DNA of 64,000 bases from Aphrophora alni (taxonomy: Eukaryota > Arthropoda > Insecta > Hemiptera > Aphrophoridae): NCBI GenBank assembly GCA_963513935.1, contig OY740769.1, positions 39,335,120-39,399,119 of the forward strand, given 5' to 3'. Under the pieces are notes generated by a model, which had not been told where the DNA came from, ran no database searches, and worked only from the letters and a program-made list of their open reading frames with translations. The stretch's first letter is position 1, and each line of letters starts with the position of its first letter. The position numbers and the translations under genes were made by a program. Positions 12,515 to 26,944 of the stretch are shown here, piece after piece.

Positions 12515-15088
12515 TTATATATACTAAATAAATTTTATATTTCATTCCTATTTTGCTTAGCTATATTTTTAATATATATATAATAAACCTTTAACGTGTG
12601 TATTTAATTGGTTTTTAAAGTTACTTTATATAATTTTTATAATTTTAAGAAATGTCATTTTCTCCTGTGTAATGTTAAAATTAATACTTTAGTGTAAAAA
12701 GGCAAAGGATTCTATTGTATGTTCAATTAAAAAAACATAATTATTTACTAAAAACAGTTGCTTGACACATTTTCAAAAAGTTACTAATTGTTCATGAAGA
12801 ATACAATGTAATAATAAAACAATTATTACAATAATTAACATGTACATGTAAATAATAAAACAATTGCTGAAATTAAAAAACTAACATATTCACTAACAGT
12901 AAAAATAATTAATATCGTATCAGTTGTTAGAGCTAACCACGGTCAACTGACTACCCCTTTTAAAGTATGTAATGTTTATAAAGATCTTTTTGTGTGTTAT
13001 TTTGAAGTGCCTATTACAATCTAACGACTCTTTAGTTTTAAGCGGCCATAACTTCCATAAGTTAGGTTCTTTCTACGCAAACGCTTTTATTACCAAAACT
13101 TTATGGACAAGTCCAAGCAAAGTTATTAAATACGACGCCATTTCACTGTTAAAATTTTTATAAGATAGTTTGATGGAATATAATTTCGTTATTTATTTTT
13201 CTTTAATACATTTTATTGTACCAATATTTAGTCATAGTTGTTATTATGTTACTAATATTGATATATGAGACTGTGTGATCCTATTTATAGTAAACAGGAT
13301 CCTGTCAAAATAATAAAATAACATTGAAATATTTTGTTATTTGTAACTAGGAACACAATATACAACTACAAAATACAATGGTAACTCTAGAATTACGATT
13401 TCCATTACGATGTTCCACAGTTACTATCAATTTATATACATAGTAACCAGCTTATTTTAATCAATTACGAAATGCACATTATCAGTAAAAATAAATAAAT
13501 GCGTTCTACCATGGTAGCTATCTCTATCAATAATTATTGTAAAAGTTGTAATAGTAAATTAGTATATAATATACAGCTTTTATAGAAACGACAACACCCA
13601 GAACTATTAAATGCCCAGATGTTATACTCATTGAATGTACAAACCTGTGTTCCATCAGTTAGAGCATTGAAAATTTAATAATATAATACATCATTATATT
13701 TGAGTCAAATCAATAAAGAAGTTCACTTCTGATTTTATTATATCAAAATTTAAATTACGCTTGTTCTGGAAGCTGAACTTTTGTGGAAGTAATGATTAAC
13801 TTCTTAACTTTAAAAGCGAATAAAAATCGTAGTATGTGTTGCAGTAATTAAAAATCTAATATTTTCTTGGAACTATAAGATGAACCTGTTTAAGCTTGCT
13901 GATCTGAAAACCAAATGGATACAAAAGAGACCAAAAATGTATTAAGATTTGTAACTGGTAATGTAACGTACATCAAGTGAAAATCACGAAATCTATAGAA
14001 GTTAGGGTAGCTACAAAATAAGATTAAGGTATATTTGCAGATTTATATAAATATATCTGTTTGTAGACGTTATAAATACCACAAAAAACAAATACCAAAA
14101 TATCCTATATATGATTTGGAATAGAGAAAGTATGTGATAAAATTCAAATAACCGTTAGTGACAAAATTTGTTGACAATTATCTACAAGCTCGTAAACAAA
14201 TATTACATGACGTTTAAAACAAGTAAAATTAAGGACTTTTAGGCCCAGTTTTATGAGCAAAGAACCCAGAGTTACTGATTTAATATCTATCATAGAAATA
14301 AACTAAAATCTGTTACTATTGCACGCGTAACTAACACCACAACTAAGAAGCACTATCACACTTCACATCCTATAAACATCCTAAGAATAAGATCTATTCG
14401 TCGTTGTATGAACTTAGTTTATTGTTGTTTGACATTTCATTCTGCACGTTTTGATAAATTTGTAGATGTGTAATTGCATAACTTTGAACCACGTCTATTT
14501 CAAGCAGTCACAATGTCGATTGTTCTAGGTAAACGTTATATAAGATAGTGTTATATAAAACGAATTTTAAACGATAAATATTACCGATAAAATGTTATGT
14601 CACTAACATACAAATAATAATTTAAAAGTTTCTATAAGTAATGCAGGGTTTTAAACCTTACGACTACTTATAAGCTCTCTTACACGGAAAATTTATAACA
14701 AAGTTATAATAGTATGGACATTAATTACATAGGTAAATTTAAGAAAGTAATTTAAAAACTTATTCATGAGAAGAAAAATAAACATTAATGTTGGCCACTT
14801 GGTTTCATACCCAAATTTTTCTCGTAGCCTATGTTTTATTAAGAATAAGAGTTGAGATACAGAAAACCAGTTACAAAGATATAATACTTGTATGTGAAAA
14901 TCTTCGCATTCACAGTTAAGTAAATAATAAACGTGCAGTATGGTGTGTGTTAGTTGTTATTTTTATTTTTATTTTTTACATTCATTCATAAAAATAAAAT
15001 AAAGAATTATTTAGTTTTCAGTAACATAACATATACAGCACTATTTCGGATATATATATATAAAAACATTTAATTTGCAATAACATAC
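12512..15088. other. AT-rich DNA, nothing recognised
   Basis: No credible gene or large repeat seen; the 63-codon frame at 12972-13163 has no recognisable domain. Confidence 0.5.
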
Positions 15089-15168
15089 CTTTGACAGTTG
15101 AAGCTGTTCTCTTTGCCAAGACGTATCGTTTCTCTTGACAGTTCTTTTGTCCTATAAAAGTCGTTGTA
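15089..15168 (-). CDS. exon-like segment, paralogue of 32209-32310
   Basis: On the minus strand an acceptor (cgtatccag) precedes 15168 and a canonical donor (AAAG|GTATGT) follows 15089. The 80-nt segment is open and includes residues YNDFYRTKELSRE. Its first half aligns closely with the segment at 32209-32310 (INDSYKTKELSRE), and similarity of roughly 75% extends into the upstream intron-like sequence. Either both are exons of paralogous genes or both are copies of a dispersed repeat that includes a coding segment. The protein family is not recognised. Confidence 0.35.
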
Positions 15169-17780
15169 CTGGATACGAATCAAACAATTCAAACCAAGTA
15201 AAACACTCCATTATCACTCGCTGATATGCTTGTGTGTATGTACATTCTTCTGAATGTGAAATATATTCAATTATTTGTAATTTAGGTTTTCAATTATTGT
15301 GACGAAATATCCGATTTCCAAAAAGACTGCATTGAATAAATTGTAAGTGTATTATATATTTGCAAAATTTTGTTAATATCCGCAAATGTGGATTTTCATA
15401 TCTAGAACCTATATGAAATTTAATTAATATCTCATATTGTTCAAATGACTACATGGATAATTTAATATCTACATCGATTAATAGCAACTGACCTGACTCT
15501 ATAAACAGTTGTATTCTAATATTAATAATAAATGAAGTATTTGTTTAAGGCTTGAATTTGTATAAATGAATTTATAGAAATAAAGAATGAAAAACATAAC
15601 AATAAAGCATGTACGAGACAGGGACTATCTCAAATAGGCAACGAAAGTACTTTGTTGTATAATAATATTTTATATTGTATATTAAACTATTGTTTATATC
15701 ATTGTAGAGCTAATGAATTATGCATTATGTAAATGTGTAAAATTGATACATGTTCCTGTCAGTAATGTTATAATTTTCTTATCGGAATATCATTATAATC
15801 TGATATAATTGGAGGCATTTTGTTGTTAACAACTCAAAAAACTACTTTTGCAAATTCAACTTTAATTTAGAATAAATACCTGCTATTATTTATGTACAAA
15901 AATTATGAAAATGAGCGATTTAGAGTAAAACATATTCTTGTAAATTGGTCTTGTCTTACATACTTCTATAATTTAAAGGGTTTTTTCGTTAGAAGGATGA
16001 TTGTAATTTGTTATTCATGATTGTCTGGCCATCGTGGTATTATTTATTCTCTTTGTTCATCACAGCTTTAGTATCCCTTAAGAAGAAATAGCAGGACAGT
16101 AGTTATGATCCCCTTTAAACGGAAGATGTTTTTTACCTGAAAGTGATTGGTTATACGATTTATATTGTGGAGTCATATATATATAGAATACTCTCCCAGC
16201 CATTAACAGAATGTTTTAAAAGGTCGGACAGGGTGTTTTAACTTCATTTTAAAACATCGGTTAATATTCACAACAGAAGATAAAATTAACGTCAATCGTG
16301 ATTGATGAATCTATTGGGAGAGATCCTTTCAAAATGTTTATTTTTTAAATTTTATATAATAAACCATTTTACATTGTAGGAGCTAAACAGAATTATTTAT
16401 CGAAATATGGGATATAATAAATTTGTAATAACATTTATTGATTAACTGAATTAATACAAATTAGATAAATCTACAATTTGTACTTGTTTTTGAGCCAGGG
16501 CATTTTATGCTCTTAAATTGCAATAAAAATAATAATTGTATATTCAAACATCTCCTGAAAGTATTTCAATCGACCGTGACATCTATTTGAATTCCAGTTA
16601 TTGTTATTATGGTAAAAAAACCATAAAGTTTTAACAATCGCCGTATCCTAATCATCACAAATTAGACACTGTTTTTAAAGTCCCTAAATGCTCAGAGATT
16701 ACTCACACACCAAGAGAGAGCACCAAACTTTACACATTTAAAATAATTTTCATCATTTTTATTTTTTGGGGTTTAAAAGCTTATATTATTCTGTACGGTT
16801 GAATATTATAAATATTCTAATTTATTTTCAAAACCAATAAAATTAAAATATTTTCAAATAATTTTAGCATTTAAATGTGAATTTCGGTCGTAATAAAAAA
16901 AAATTATTTTAACTTTAATGTATTTAATTATATGTTGAACAATGGTTATATTGTCAAAATTATGTTTCTGTTTACTACGTAATTTTCCACTAGCTAAATC
17001 TCTATAATATATAATGCAAGTGGCACAAATCAACGTCCAATAAACCTTATAAGTAGTATATAACAGATATTTCTTCCAGGTCAATAAACCTATACAGTTA
17101 AACGATACAACCTGGATGCTAGATCAAGTAGAAAGCAAATACAGGGACATTGTTTTTTTCTTTCTGCTCGGATGAAATCCTTATAATCGCGAGTCAAAAC
17201 TGTTATCTGTTGAAGTGTTCTTTAGATGGATTCTAATATCTACAAGTGTCAAATATTTAATATGCTTTACTATATGAATTGTTTATAATATGTGAGTTAA
17301 ATTCATTACACACACATGGTTCAGTATCCTATTACATTACTGGCTTCATTATAATAAATTTGTATAACTCTGGTTTTAAATTAAAGTTCTCTATCTACAG
17401 TTGTGTCACTATAAATTAGTTGATTTTTCAGTTACCTAATTGGTTTATTTTAAATCTAAGTTTGTGTTTACTTTATTACACAGAACTAATTCACAGAGTT
17501 TCCGTGACAAGTGGTAATTATGTGTTTTCCAAAATTATTTAATAATTATACACACATTACACAAATTCTCTCCCCAACAATCGACAAAAAATAATTATAA
17601 TTTATTACTAAAATTCAAGGAGATAAATAATGATATGACTTAATTTTTTGAAAGATGTGCGTATAAAAATGTGCGTGAAATACCATTCACCAAACATATT
17701 TGCCAGGCTAATAATAAATCTGTCTTTAATAAAAAGCAAACAAATTATACTCAATCTCATTATTACTTTTCTTACTGACG
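15169..17780. other. AT-rich DNA, nothing recognised
   Basis: No credible gene, RNA or repeat was recognised. Confidence 0.45.
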
Positions 17781-17813
17781 GAGTTAACAAATCAAGTTCT
17801 GTTTGTTGGCGTG
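17781..17813 (+). repeat. short dispersed repeat, copy 1
   Basis: A 33-bp core (gagttaacaaatcaagttct, then gtttgttggcgtg) matches the reverse complement of 25171-25203 with about four differences. The surroundings do not align by eye, so this is a short conserved core of a dispersed element. Confidence 0.45.
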
Positions 17814-19072
17814 GTGTGTGTCATTCCTTCAGTTACACCAAGGATCAAAATAATTGATGTCATTGGTGAATGATTAATACAGTAGAAATATGTGTAAAGA
17901 ATTAAATTAGAAAAGAAGATTAATTGTTAGCTATACCATAACACAAATAAACCTCACTGTCACTTTAAATTTTACACAAACATGTACATTTTATCTAAAT
18001 GTATAGGTAAAGTGATTTAGTGAGCGGATATTTCTTAACATACAACCAAGCTATAATTTTCAGAAAATACTTATTTTAAGTTAACAATATTACCTTTTAA
18101 TATTGATATTACTTTTTATTAATTTTAATAAAATTACCCTTCATTAAGTAGCTGAAAATGACAAATAAACGTAATGATTTTAAAATTTTTGCGAATGACT
18201 AATTGTTGATTAGTGGTTTCTTCAAAATTATTATTCATCGATGAAAGTTACATTATTTTTCTTGAATAAATTTAAAATAAACATACCGTAATGTCTTAAA
18301 TGATTATCAGTGATTTTCTAAACAGTGTAAAATAGTTTCTCTGTTTCATCCGTGTGGTAGGGACTCTAACATTTTCATTAAAAGCAAATATGGCAATTGA
18401 AGTTTAATCGTCAAATGTAACAATATATTCTGGTGGATAAAGCTGCAAGTGAGAATAAGAAAGTGGAATCAGATCGGTAGGTCATATATTTTCTAAATTA
18501 CCGACTTTCATAAATGTATAATAATCTGGAATCTTGAGAATATTGCTATGGAAGCTCTCATGAGTGAAGTTCTGGGGGAAAATTAGGTAGTTCATACAAC
18601 ACAATGTCAGATGCCAACATCTACATTATATTAAAAACATTCTTAAGTAAAAAAGAATTGCGTTGTAAACTCTAGTAACAAACTTCGTGTTTATGTTAAT
18701 TTTGTTGTAAATAAATTATTATAGGGACAATTTAGTAATAACATATACGATAATGAATTACGTGACCCACCACTCCATGTCAAAAAGTCTTCATTTAATA
18801 CAGGTGTGCATCGGTCCTCGTGCACAAAATTTCTACACATTATAATAATTGGACAATCTTTCTCCTTTGGGTGCTTGTTGGTTTAATTCCATATGGTAGT
18901 GTGTTCGGTATATGTGATATTTCACAATAATATTATAAGTAAATAAATTTCATCACCATTATTTTTAATGTGTTATTTATTATTAAATGACTAATGTGAA
19001 TAAATCATTTTATAAGGTCAATTTTCCTCTATCTTTGATTACATTTTAGTAATATTCTTAACTTCTAATATA

Positions 19073-19078
<6 letters not shown>
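17814..19078. other. AT-rich DNA, nothing recognised
   Basis: No coding, RNA or repeat signal stands out. Confidence 0.45.

Positions 19079-19121
<43 letters not shown>
19079..19121. repeat. (AT)n microsatellite
   Basis: About 21 AT dinucleotides without interruption. Confidence 0.95.
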
Positions 19122-19123
<2 letters not shown>

Positions 19124-19183
19124 TATTAATCATAATATACCTGTGACTCATATTTGTATAACATCAATACATTTAATAGCTAC

Positions 19184-19231
19184 CTGCATTCTCTTCGACA
19201 ATTCACATAACAGGATTACCGGTTTTGACAT
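19184..19231 (-). CDS. very short candidate first coding exon
   Basis: On the minus strand an ATG opens 16 codons (MSKPVILLCELSKRMQ) ending at a donor-like GTAGCT. The local GC content is raised. The evidence is only composition, a start codon and a plausible donor, and the acceptor side is poor. It may well be chance. Confidence 0.15.
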
Positions 19232-19502
19232 TGTGAAGCTAGCATCTGGTTAGTTGTCAACGATGTGCATATTTGTCATGATATTTCCATTGATTATTTT
19301 AAAGTTTTAATTTTTATTCAGCTTCATTAAAATATATTTCCTTATACCTGAAGATGAGAGTAACAGACTATTGAAATTGGTAATCATTCATGAACAATAA
19401 CTGACAAAAAACAAACACAATGGATTCTTTAAAGAAAACATTATGTGTAATAACATTTTATTTTAAATCACTGCACACCATTTGACAATACATTAAAGTA
19501 TC

Positions 19503-19505
<3 letters not shown>

Positions 19506-19548
<43 letters not shown>
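19506..19548. repeat. (AT)n microsatellite
   Basis: About 21 AT dinucleotides, directly upstream of the dispersed repeat at 19571. Confidence 0.95.
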
Positions 19549-19550
<2 letters not shown>

Positions 19551-19570
19551 AACACGGTATTTTGACATAG

Positions 19571-19680
19571 GTCTAACAATGGCGAAGGATTATCCAGTTC
19601 CTGTAGGATAAAATACATACAATTACTTTGCTTGACAAAACTTGTAACTACCCAAGACATTTCTACTGCAGTCGAATGTT
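19571..19680 (+). repeat. dispersed repeat, copy 1
   Basis: About 110 bp aligns with the reverse complement of 22951-23058. Shared blocks include 'taacaatggc', 'tatcc', 'ttcctg.agga.aaaa.aca', 'actttg', 'aacttgtaac' and 'tgcagtcgaat'. The two copies are in opposite orientation, 3.4 kb apart. They show no coding frame and no terminal structure, so the class of element is unknown. Confidence 0.55.
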
Positions 19681-22600
19681 AAGAGTATAAAAAAAAGACG
19701 TAAATTAATTAATTTTTAAAGGTTTAAAAAAAATAAAAGTGAGTATTATAATATTTTGTTATTTCCATTGTAACTTTGTACAAACATATCAATTTAAGAA
19801 GTGAATTTCCACTCGCATAGTAATACTGTGATGTACAATCGTAAGATTTGAAAAAAATATTTAAATAATTGTATGCTGACTATTTATGTAAAAGTTCAAA
19901 ATGTTATCACTTTAGTAATTTACATTTATCAATATAACTTGTAAACCAAAAACTTTAATAATTTAGTAAAATATATTTGTTAGTCGTTAATTTAAAATGT
20001 TGTTCTGAATTCTGTAATTTATGGACTCTTGTGTGTTTACTGTGTTGGAAACCTTTTGTTTGACAATATCGCTACATAATACTTTAAAAATAAAAAATTC
20101 CAACTTCTGTTATAAGGGACATTAAATTCAGCTTTTAAATTTAATTCTCTCGCAAAGTAAAGATATAGTAAACACGTGTTATGTGTGTTATAAGTCTTAA
20201 TATTTTAGTGCATTGCTGGGAGGATGCATGTGTTTTTTTTAATAATTATTATAAACCAGGTTATTTCCCAGTCTCAGTTAATTGTTGGCTTATAATGTAT
20301 AATTATATATTATTTTATTAGAGAAATGGTATTACTAACAACAACATATTTCTACCTCTCCTTATTTATCTTATGAGTAAATAGGATAAACTACAGTCAC
20401 AGAATGCCCAATAATGTGGGATTAATAAAATACTTCCGATCGAGTCTGAATAACTGCATTTAAAGAACGGTCCTTTTAAACATTAGTCAAGAAGAACAAC
20501 GTTAGAGGTGAATAACCGTTTTCAGATCAAGAGTAGTGTAATGGCCTGGGTTCAAATCAAATAGGAGGAATTTTGTTGGAGATATATGTGGTTGCTTCCT
20601 ATCTAGTGATGATGCTCAATTGCGTAAAATAATATATGACGAGTTCATTTATTGCAAGCCCAAGATAAAGATAATTGTATTTCATGTTACTGTCAGTTAC
20701 AATTCTTGCAACCGTGTTTCAATTAGTCATCGAATAGTAAAATTATTTTTTCATACTAAATTCGTTTCTTTTAAATTATACTAACATTTCTATTATGAAA
20801 GCTATTGCTCAATTTTAAAATTTTTCAGTCACATTTTAGTTTGTTATATAAAATATCTTTTTTTTTTAGCTTAGAAAATAATAAAAAATCAATTTATGAC
20901 GATTTTACAAAAATATAAAACTAGACATCGTGTGAAACATTAACTTTAAAGAAGGTGTTTAAAAATATCGAAAACTAACACCTATTTGAAAGGTAACAAC
21001 TGATATTTCTGGTTAATTATCCTCTTTAATAGTTCGTAAAATCTGCCAAAAAAATAAGCATAGTCGGACCACAATGACAACTTTATAGCGTATTTGTAAC
21101 CCATTTATGGTTAAAACAAATTGACGACATATTGTAAGAAAGCTGTATCTGTGGACATTACATAGCTTCGAATGTCGAAGTTTGTCTGATGTATTTCAAA
21201 TTAGCTGTATCGTGTATATACTTTTATTTTCGTTGGTTTAGTGAAACATTTAAAAGGACATTCAAAAGGTATTTGATTAAAAAAGTACGTTGATTATTTA
21301 ATTATTTATTTCATTTATTCATCGCCTGCCTGGACTTGACAACGGAAACCTGACTATAAGTCAATATCTTCCTAGTAATTTATTTATTTATTATTATTTT
21401 AAGAATTAGTACGTCAAATCATGTTATAAATAATTTATGTCTCAAATTATAAAGTATATAATCTTTATGACTATCAAATTTGAATCAATAGAAAAACTCA
21501 TACATTTTGGATCACCCACGAAATATTAAAAGTTGTTCACAACGTGGAAAGATGTTGTTAATTTACAAAAAAAGTGAATAACGTAATATACAAATTTTTT
21601 AAGTGTTAAAATTAATAACCAGACAATGTTTAAATGACAATTTGTTCATTTTTACTTGTTAATAGTGCAAATTCGTAGTATATTTGTGTGTTGTGGTGAA
21701 CGGAGTGTACCGTTTATTATCAATTATATTATTTCTCCACATTCGATAAATAAGCTTGTGCAATTATAATGCATAAACAGATTAACAAGACTAATAGTAT
21801 CATTAACGCAACAATTATCACTATTCTTGAATAATGAACACTCTTCAGTGTTAATACCAAAAGGCTTTGATGATTCAACTTTACAGTGTGCAATAAAATA
21901 ACTATCCATATGAAATTTAGGCCGATTATTAAATCTTAAAATCAATTTTTTTAAGTCTTAGATTTCTCCTCTGTTAAATAAATTGTACTGTTAATAGAAG
22001 ATAGTAAATATTTTAGGCTTTTTTTTAGTAGGTATAAAATAAGTTATTAACGGTAACTCAAGCCGCCTTTGTACTTGTAAAATACGGATTTATTTAATAA
22101 AAAGTGTATTATAACAAATGATATTGTATGATGTATGTATACAGTAGGTGTAATAAACATATTTTGAAAAATATTGTTGTTTAGTCTCGTAACTTCTTTG
22201 TATAGTAAAGACAAGTGTCTTTGATATGTTAAAAAGCCGAATGATATCGCATGTTGAGGTATATGAGACAAAAAAGAAAATAATTTTAAACAACATATTA
22301 CTTACTGGAGCTCGTCCTCTCTGTGTGGATACCGTCAAAACACTCACATTAAATTAAAAACCTAGTCTATACTAAATTCAGGGAATTGAGAAAACCCAAT
22401 TGACAAGATTGTTTTTAAGTAATATGACTTCATTCTTAGCGTAAAATTTAAATTACAGGATGTGGAAGAGAAAGTTAAAACTTATTTAATACTCTCAAGT
22501 CAACGTCACTTCACAACTTTTTGATAATTATTTTACATTAAGCAATTGTTTGTGGAAATACGTTTGGTTTTTGAAAGGATTACCTTTAACCATTAACTTG

Positions 22601-22950
22601 GTAAACCTTATAACTTTTTAATTAAGTTAAGCACTTGAGAAAGTGTATTTACAAAGAACAACTTAAAAAATGTAAGGCAATATACTAATTGTTTTTACTG
22701 GTTTTTGTTTTATTTAAAACAAAAACAGTCCAAACAAATTGCACTGGTTTGATCACACTCATAAAAATATAATACGAATATTATCAATCAAAAGTTGTCA
22801 CCTCCTCTCCATACAAAATAAAATTTTACACAACTTGAACTTTGAACTCAGATAAATTCACATTTTGTATAACGAAAGACAATTTCCCTAATCTACACTA
22901 GTGGTGAGAAATTTTCATATTCACTCGTTCCTTCCTGCCTAAAGAGGTGA
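19681..22950. other. AT-rich DNA, nothing firm
   Basis: About 3.3 kb with no supported gene. A strong-looking minus-strand donor (GTAAGTAAT) lies near 22300-22310, but no convincing exon precedes it. Confidence 0.45.
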
Positions 22951-23058
22951 TATATTCGACTGCAATAGAAACGTTACAAGTTTATACGTCCTTTCGCACA
23001 AAGCAAATATATGTCTTTTGTCCTGCAGGAAAAGGATACCCCTCTGCCATTGTTATAG
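22951..23058 (-). repeat. dispersed repeat, copy 2
   Basis: Inverted partner of 19571-19680, with the same block order and roughly 70% identity by eye. Confidence 0.55.
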
Positions 23059-23958
23059 AAATGAATCACCTAAGAACATAATACATGAAATATAGAGAAA
23101 CGCAATTATTTAGTGTATTTTAAAAGGGTATCAAATGATGTAAAACAATAGGTTGTTACTCAGACTGTGTTGCTTTAATGAATAGTTTATGTATGATTTT
23201 TTCGGTCATACATGAACGATTATCATTTTCAATAGAGTGTTACTGTCATCACTAGACACAAGAAACCATATTTTACTAATGTTTATACCAAAAATTGCAT
23301 CTAAACAATTGAACGGAAATCATCTTTTGAAGAGTAGTCTTAGTTTAATCACAGCAGTAACTGAGCTAAATTATATCTTGAAAATGTCCAACACTAATAT
23401 GTTTATTTTATTTGATCGTGTTTTAAACAAATTGTTTCAGTCAATATCATTACAAAATCTCGATAGCGTTTACACACGATACCTAGTTTCTAGGGGTTTG
23501 CTGTTTCTCACTGCTAAAATCCGTTCGTAATTCTGTTGGATTGACGAAAAGAACAAACGCTATTAAATGTTCTATCTTGAATATGACCTAATAAATGTAC
23601 TGATATTCTAAAATTAACGGTCATTCGTAAATTATGATTTATAGTCGATATAAATACAATTTATGTAAGGTAATAAGAATATTCCTAAAAATTGAATAAA
23701 AACATTTGCTTAAAATAGACAAGTGTCCTTTCAGAATAATTAGCTAATGAATTATCAATAATAAATAATAACGAATTAAAAATAACAGTGACAAAATATA
23801 ATCACTTTTAGTATTATTTATAAGTAGAACACACACCTACTGTAAATTTGGAAAGTAAAAAGTAAAGTAAATTTGGAATTCAAAAAATAAACACTTAAAG
23901 TAGAAATATCGTCCAATTAATATAAAACAATTGATATTGGTTGATCTTTCTAAACTAA

Positions 23959-23959
<1 letters not shown>
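23059..23959. other. AT-rich DNA, nothing firm
   Basis: A 97-codon plus-strand frame at 23237-23530 is the longest here. Its composition (Leu, Ile, Asn and Ser rich) fits a chance AT-rich frame. It has no flanking splice sites of note and no recognisable domain. Confidence 0.4.

Positions 23960-24014
<55 letters not shown>
23960..24014. repeat. (TA)n microsatellite
   Basis: About 27 TA dinucleotides without interruption. Confidence 0.95.
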
Positions 24015-24018
<4 letters not shown>

Positions 24019-25170
24019 CTTTTCTATTCTAATATCTAAGAACGATATTTGGTTTCGCAACGTATTTACAATACAATTACTGTATAATTGACAGGGATTA
24101 ATTCTCCCATGACGTTTACAACTGATACTTTATTTTACTTAACAATGTTCATTCCTTTCTGTTGTATAATTCAGAAATTGAATCTGAACTTATCTTGTAG
24201 CAACTCACTAGCTCTTCCACAGCCACTTTTTTCATTCTCATAGACCTATCCTTAGTTACTCTCTTTGAAGATTGCAGCTTAATTAATAGATATTTTTTTA
24301 AATACATAATTATTTTTCCGAAGTTCATCCATATTCAATTTGAGTTCTCACTTGTAACCGTACTGAAACTGTACCTTGAGACCTTCATAGCTTATTTCAT
24401 TTTACTTAAACGCTGTTAAAACCTTCCTTTATATTTGTCCATGCTGGTATATTATTGATAACTTCTATTATAAAATTATTACTAAACTAATAATACGAAT
24501 ACCAAATCAAGTGAATAAGTATGCTTTATCAACCATCACTGTGGCTTTTATTATTATTTTTATGTTATTATTTATTTAATCAAAAGATAGACGATAATTT
24601 TATGTAATTTATATAATTTTAATTGTTTAAATGTTAAAATCCCTTTATCGCAATATATTTAACATACAAATTTTAATACATTGCATAAAAACAATCACTT
24701 ATAAACATTTCAGATTTTACTTCTGGCCTTTTTTATTTTAACTGACACAAATATTCAAAGATAATTGTTGAAGAAATCCCCAATTAATAATAACAAGTCA
24801 TAAGTATAAATTAGAAAGCCATTACGTATATTTGGCAAATTGAAATACTTCGTCATTAAGTAGTATTTTATCTCCTACTTGTATATCAATACATTAGGTA
24901 ATATTGGTAATTTAAAATTAGTGTTTACTACAAATGATAGATTGGATATTTGTTCATAAATTTCCACTCATTACAAAACTTTACCGAGAAGTTTAGATAG
25001 AAAAATCTACATTATTGTGTAACATTGAATGTGGCAGCAAGTTATATTTTTGTCCTAATACCTTAACCCTTAGACGTGTTAATTAATTTTCTTTTTTTCA
25101 CGTACCTCTATTGTGTTCAACATTAACTGATGACTTGAATTTATTTTTCTTGTTGTAGTTGTATAAATAA
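24015..25170. other. AT-rich DNA, nothing recognised
   Basis: No gene or repeat recognised. Confidence 0.45.
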
Positions 25171-25203
25171 CACGCCAACAAACAGCACTTGATTTATTAA
25201 CTT
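25171..25203 (-). repeat. short dispersed repeat, copy 2
   Basis: Inverted partner of the 33-bp core at 17781-17813. Confidence 0.45.
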
Positions 25204-26930
25204 CAACAGTACAAAATATATAACAGTCAATGAGTATACAGTAAATTGTTTTCTATTTTATTGAAGGAACATCTTTTCCATTAGTGACATATATATTTGG
25301 GAGATTGGTTGACCTGCAAGCACTCTATAAACACTTTCATCAATAAATAATGTCATATAATTATTTATATCTACGTATTTTTAAATAAATTATTATTGTG
25401 TTTTGTCTGTTATTGGCGAGATTGTTAGTTTAATTTTGGAAATAGTAATTTCAAATACAAAAATGTTTTGAAGAATTAATAATAACTCTAAACACGACAA
25501 TTCTGAACCTTTGTTTTGATAAAAAAAGTAACACAACCTCAGTTAAAAACAATTAACTGATATACTTCTTTAGCCTAATAAGTGATAACACAACTGTAGA
25601 TATAGAGCTTTTATTTAAAATAAACATACAGATATTTTTTTAAAAGTGGACCGATTACGAAATAGGAGATTAAATTACTTGAGTTTATTGATATTGAATT
25701 TAAAACAAATCTCATAAAATTTATATGAAAAAAAAAAAAAACTTCTTTTATTTTTTATCCGTTGACACTTTATTATATGAAAAGAATAATTCAACATTAT
25801 TTTCAAAGTTTTGGCTGAATTTCCTTCAACTTAAGATTAAATACCTTTCATCAGAGAAGAATAACACACAATCTGGATAACCCCATCTGCTTTCTACTTG
25901 AAATAGCATCCATGTTGTAACTTTCATCTTAGAGGCAATGCCAAATGTTTATTGACCTGGAAAAATATCTCTTATGAAGTACATGGAACGATGATTTGAG
26001 ACACTTGCCTTATTTATTAATAGACATTTAGGTTGTAGCAAATTCTACAGAAATCAATTCTATCGTTGACAATAACAGATTATTGTGTACATACAGGAGG
26101 TCAATTAGAAATGATATTCTATAAAATGATAAATATTATAGGATGAAAAAAGAAATTCTATACAATTTAAAAAGACTGTATATTTTAAAAATGGTATTAG
26201 TTAAGTCCAATAAAAATAGATTGATTAGTATTGTTTAGATGGAATTGAAAAATATTATTTAAGTAAAATGTTAAAATTATATATTAATTGTTGTAAAATC
26301 CAAATAATTTCAATAATCTCTTTGAGTGTGAGAAACAAAATGATTACACATGACGTTGGTCAGTTCCAACAGCAATAAGGATCAGCAATAGTCAATTTTG
26401 GACAAAAACTTATTTTATTACAAGTTTTCCTTATGAGCGAGTATGTCAAACAGAGAAAACAACACAGCTTTTAATACATTACAGAGAATACAGTGCAAAG
26501 CGGTTTCAGGACACGATTGAGAAAAACAACAGGAGTCGAGTTCCAAAAGGTTATCAATCAGCATTGACTACATTTTACAGTAGCTTTACTCATAAATTTC
26601 TAGCTTAAATTTAATAGTTATTTACCAAGTAATTAGGTTTATTGTAGTAGTAAAACTTATGTAATATAAACAACAACAAAATTACCTTCAATTTTAAATT
26701 AAATTAAAATGGCATGACGAAACGTAAAGACCCTGTTTTAGATTTGATGTTGTTGTTAGTAGGATTTAGTGTTAATTTAATAAGATTCCAAGGTAAGCTA
26801 GGTTAGAATATTCTAAGTCCAATCGATAGAACCAATGTTATAAAAATCAATCATTATGACAGAGTACAACAAAATCGGTAATTGCTTGCCTTGCACCTAC
26901 TAACGCGTCTCAAATGACTAAGAGAATAAA
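25204..26930. other. AT-rich DNA, nothing firm
   Basis: A minus-strand poly-T run lies near 25729-25741. A plus-strand frame at 26354-26608 stays open for 84 codons without a start codon, which is within chance for this composition. Confidence 0.4.
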
Positions 26931-26944
26931 AGCCATGCTTGCTA

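Noticed and set aside
20520..20680. GGTTCAAATC-like B box suggesting a tRNA-derived SINE.
   Set aside because: No matching A box at the proper distance, no tRNA fold and no second copy seen.
22090..22347. Minus-strand frame with a perfect GTAAGTAAT donor.
   Set aside because: The sequence before the donor is only about 13 codons of plausible composition and lacks a clear acceptor; the rest of the frame is intron-like AT sequence.
26354..26608. 84-codon open stretch on the plus strand (RISNSQFWTKTYF...).
   Set aside because: It has no start codon and no good splice pair. At this base composition several stop-free runs of this length are expected by chance in 64 kb.
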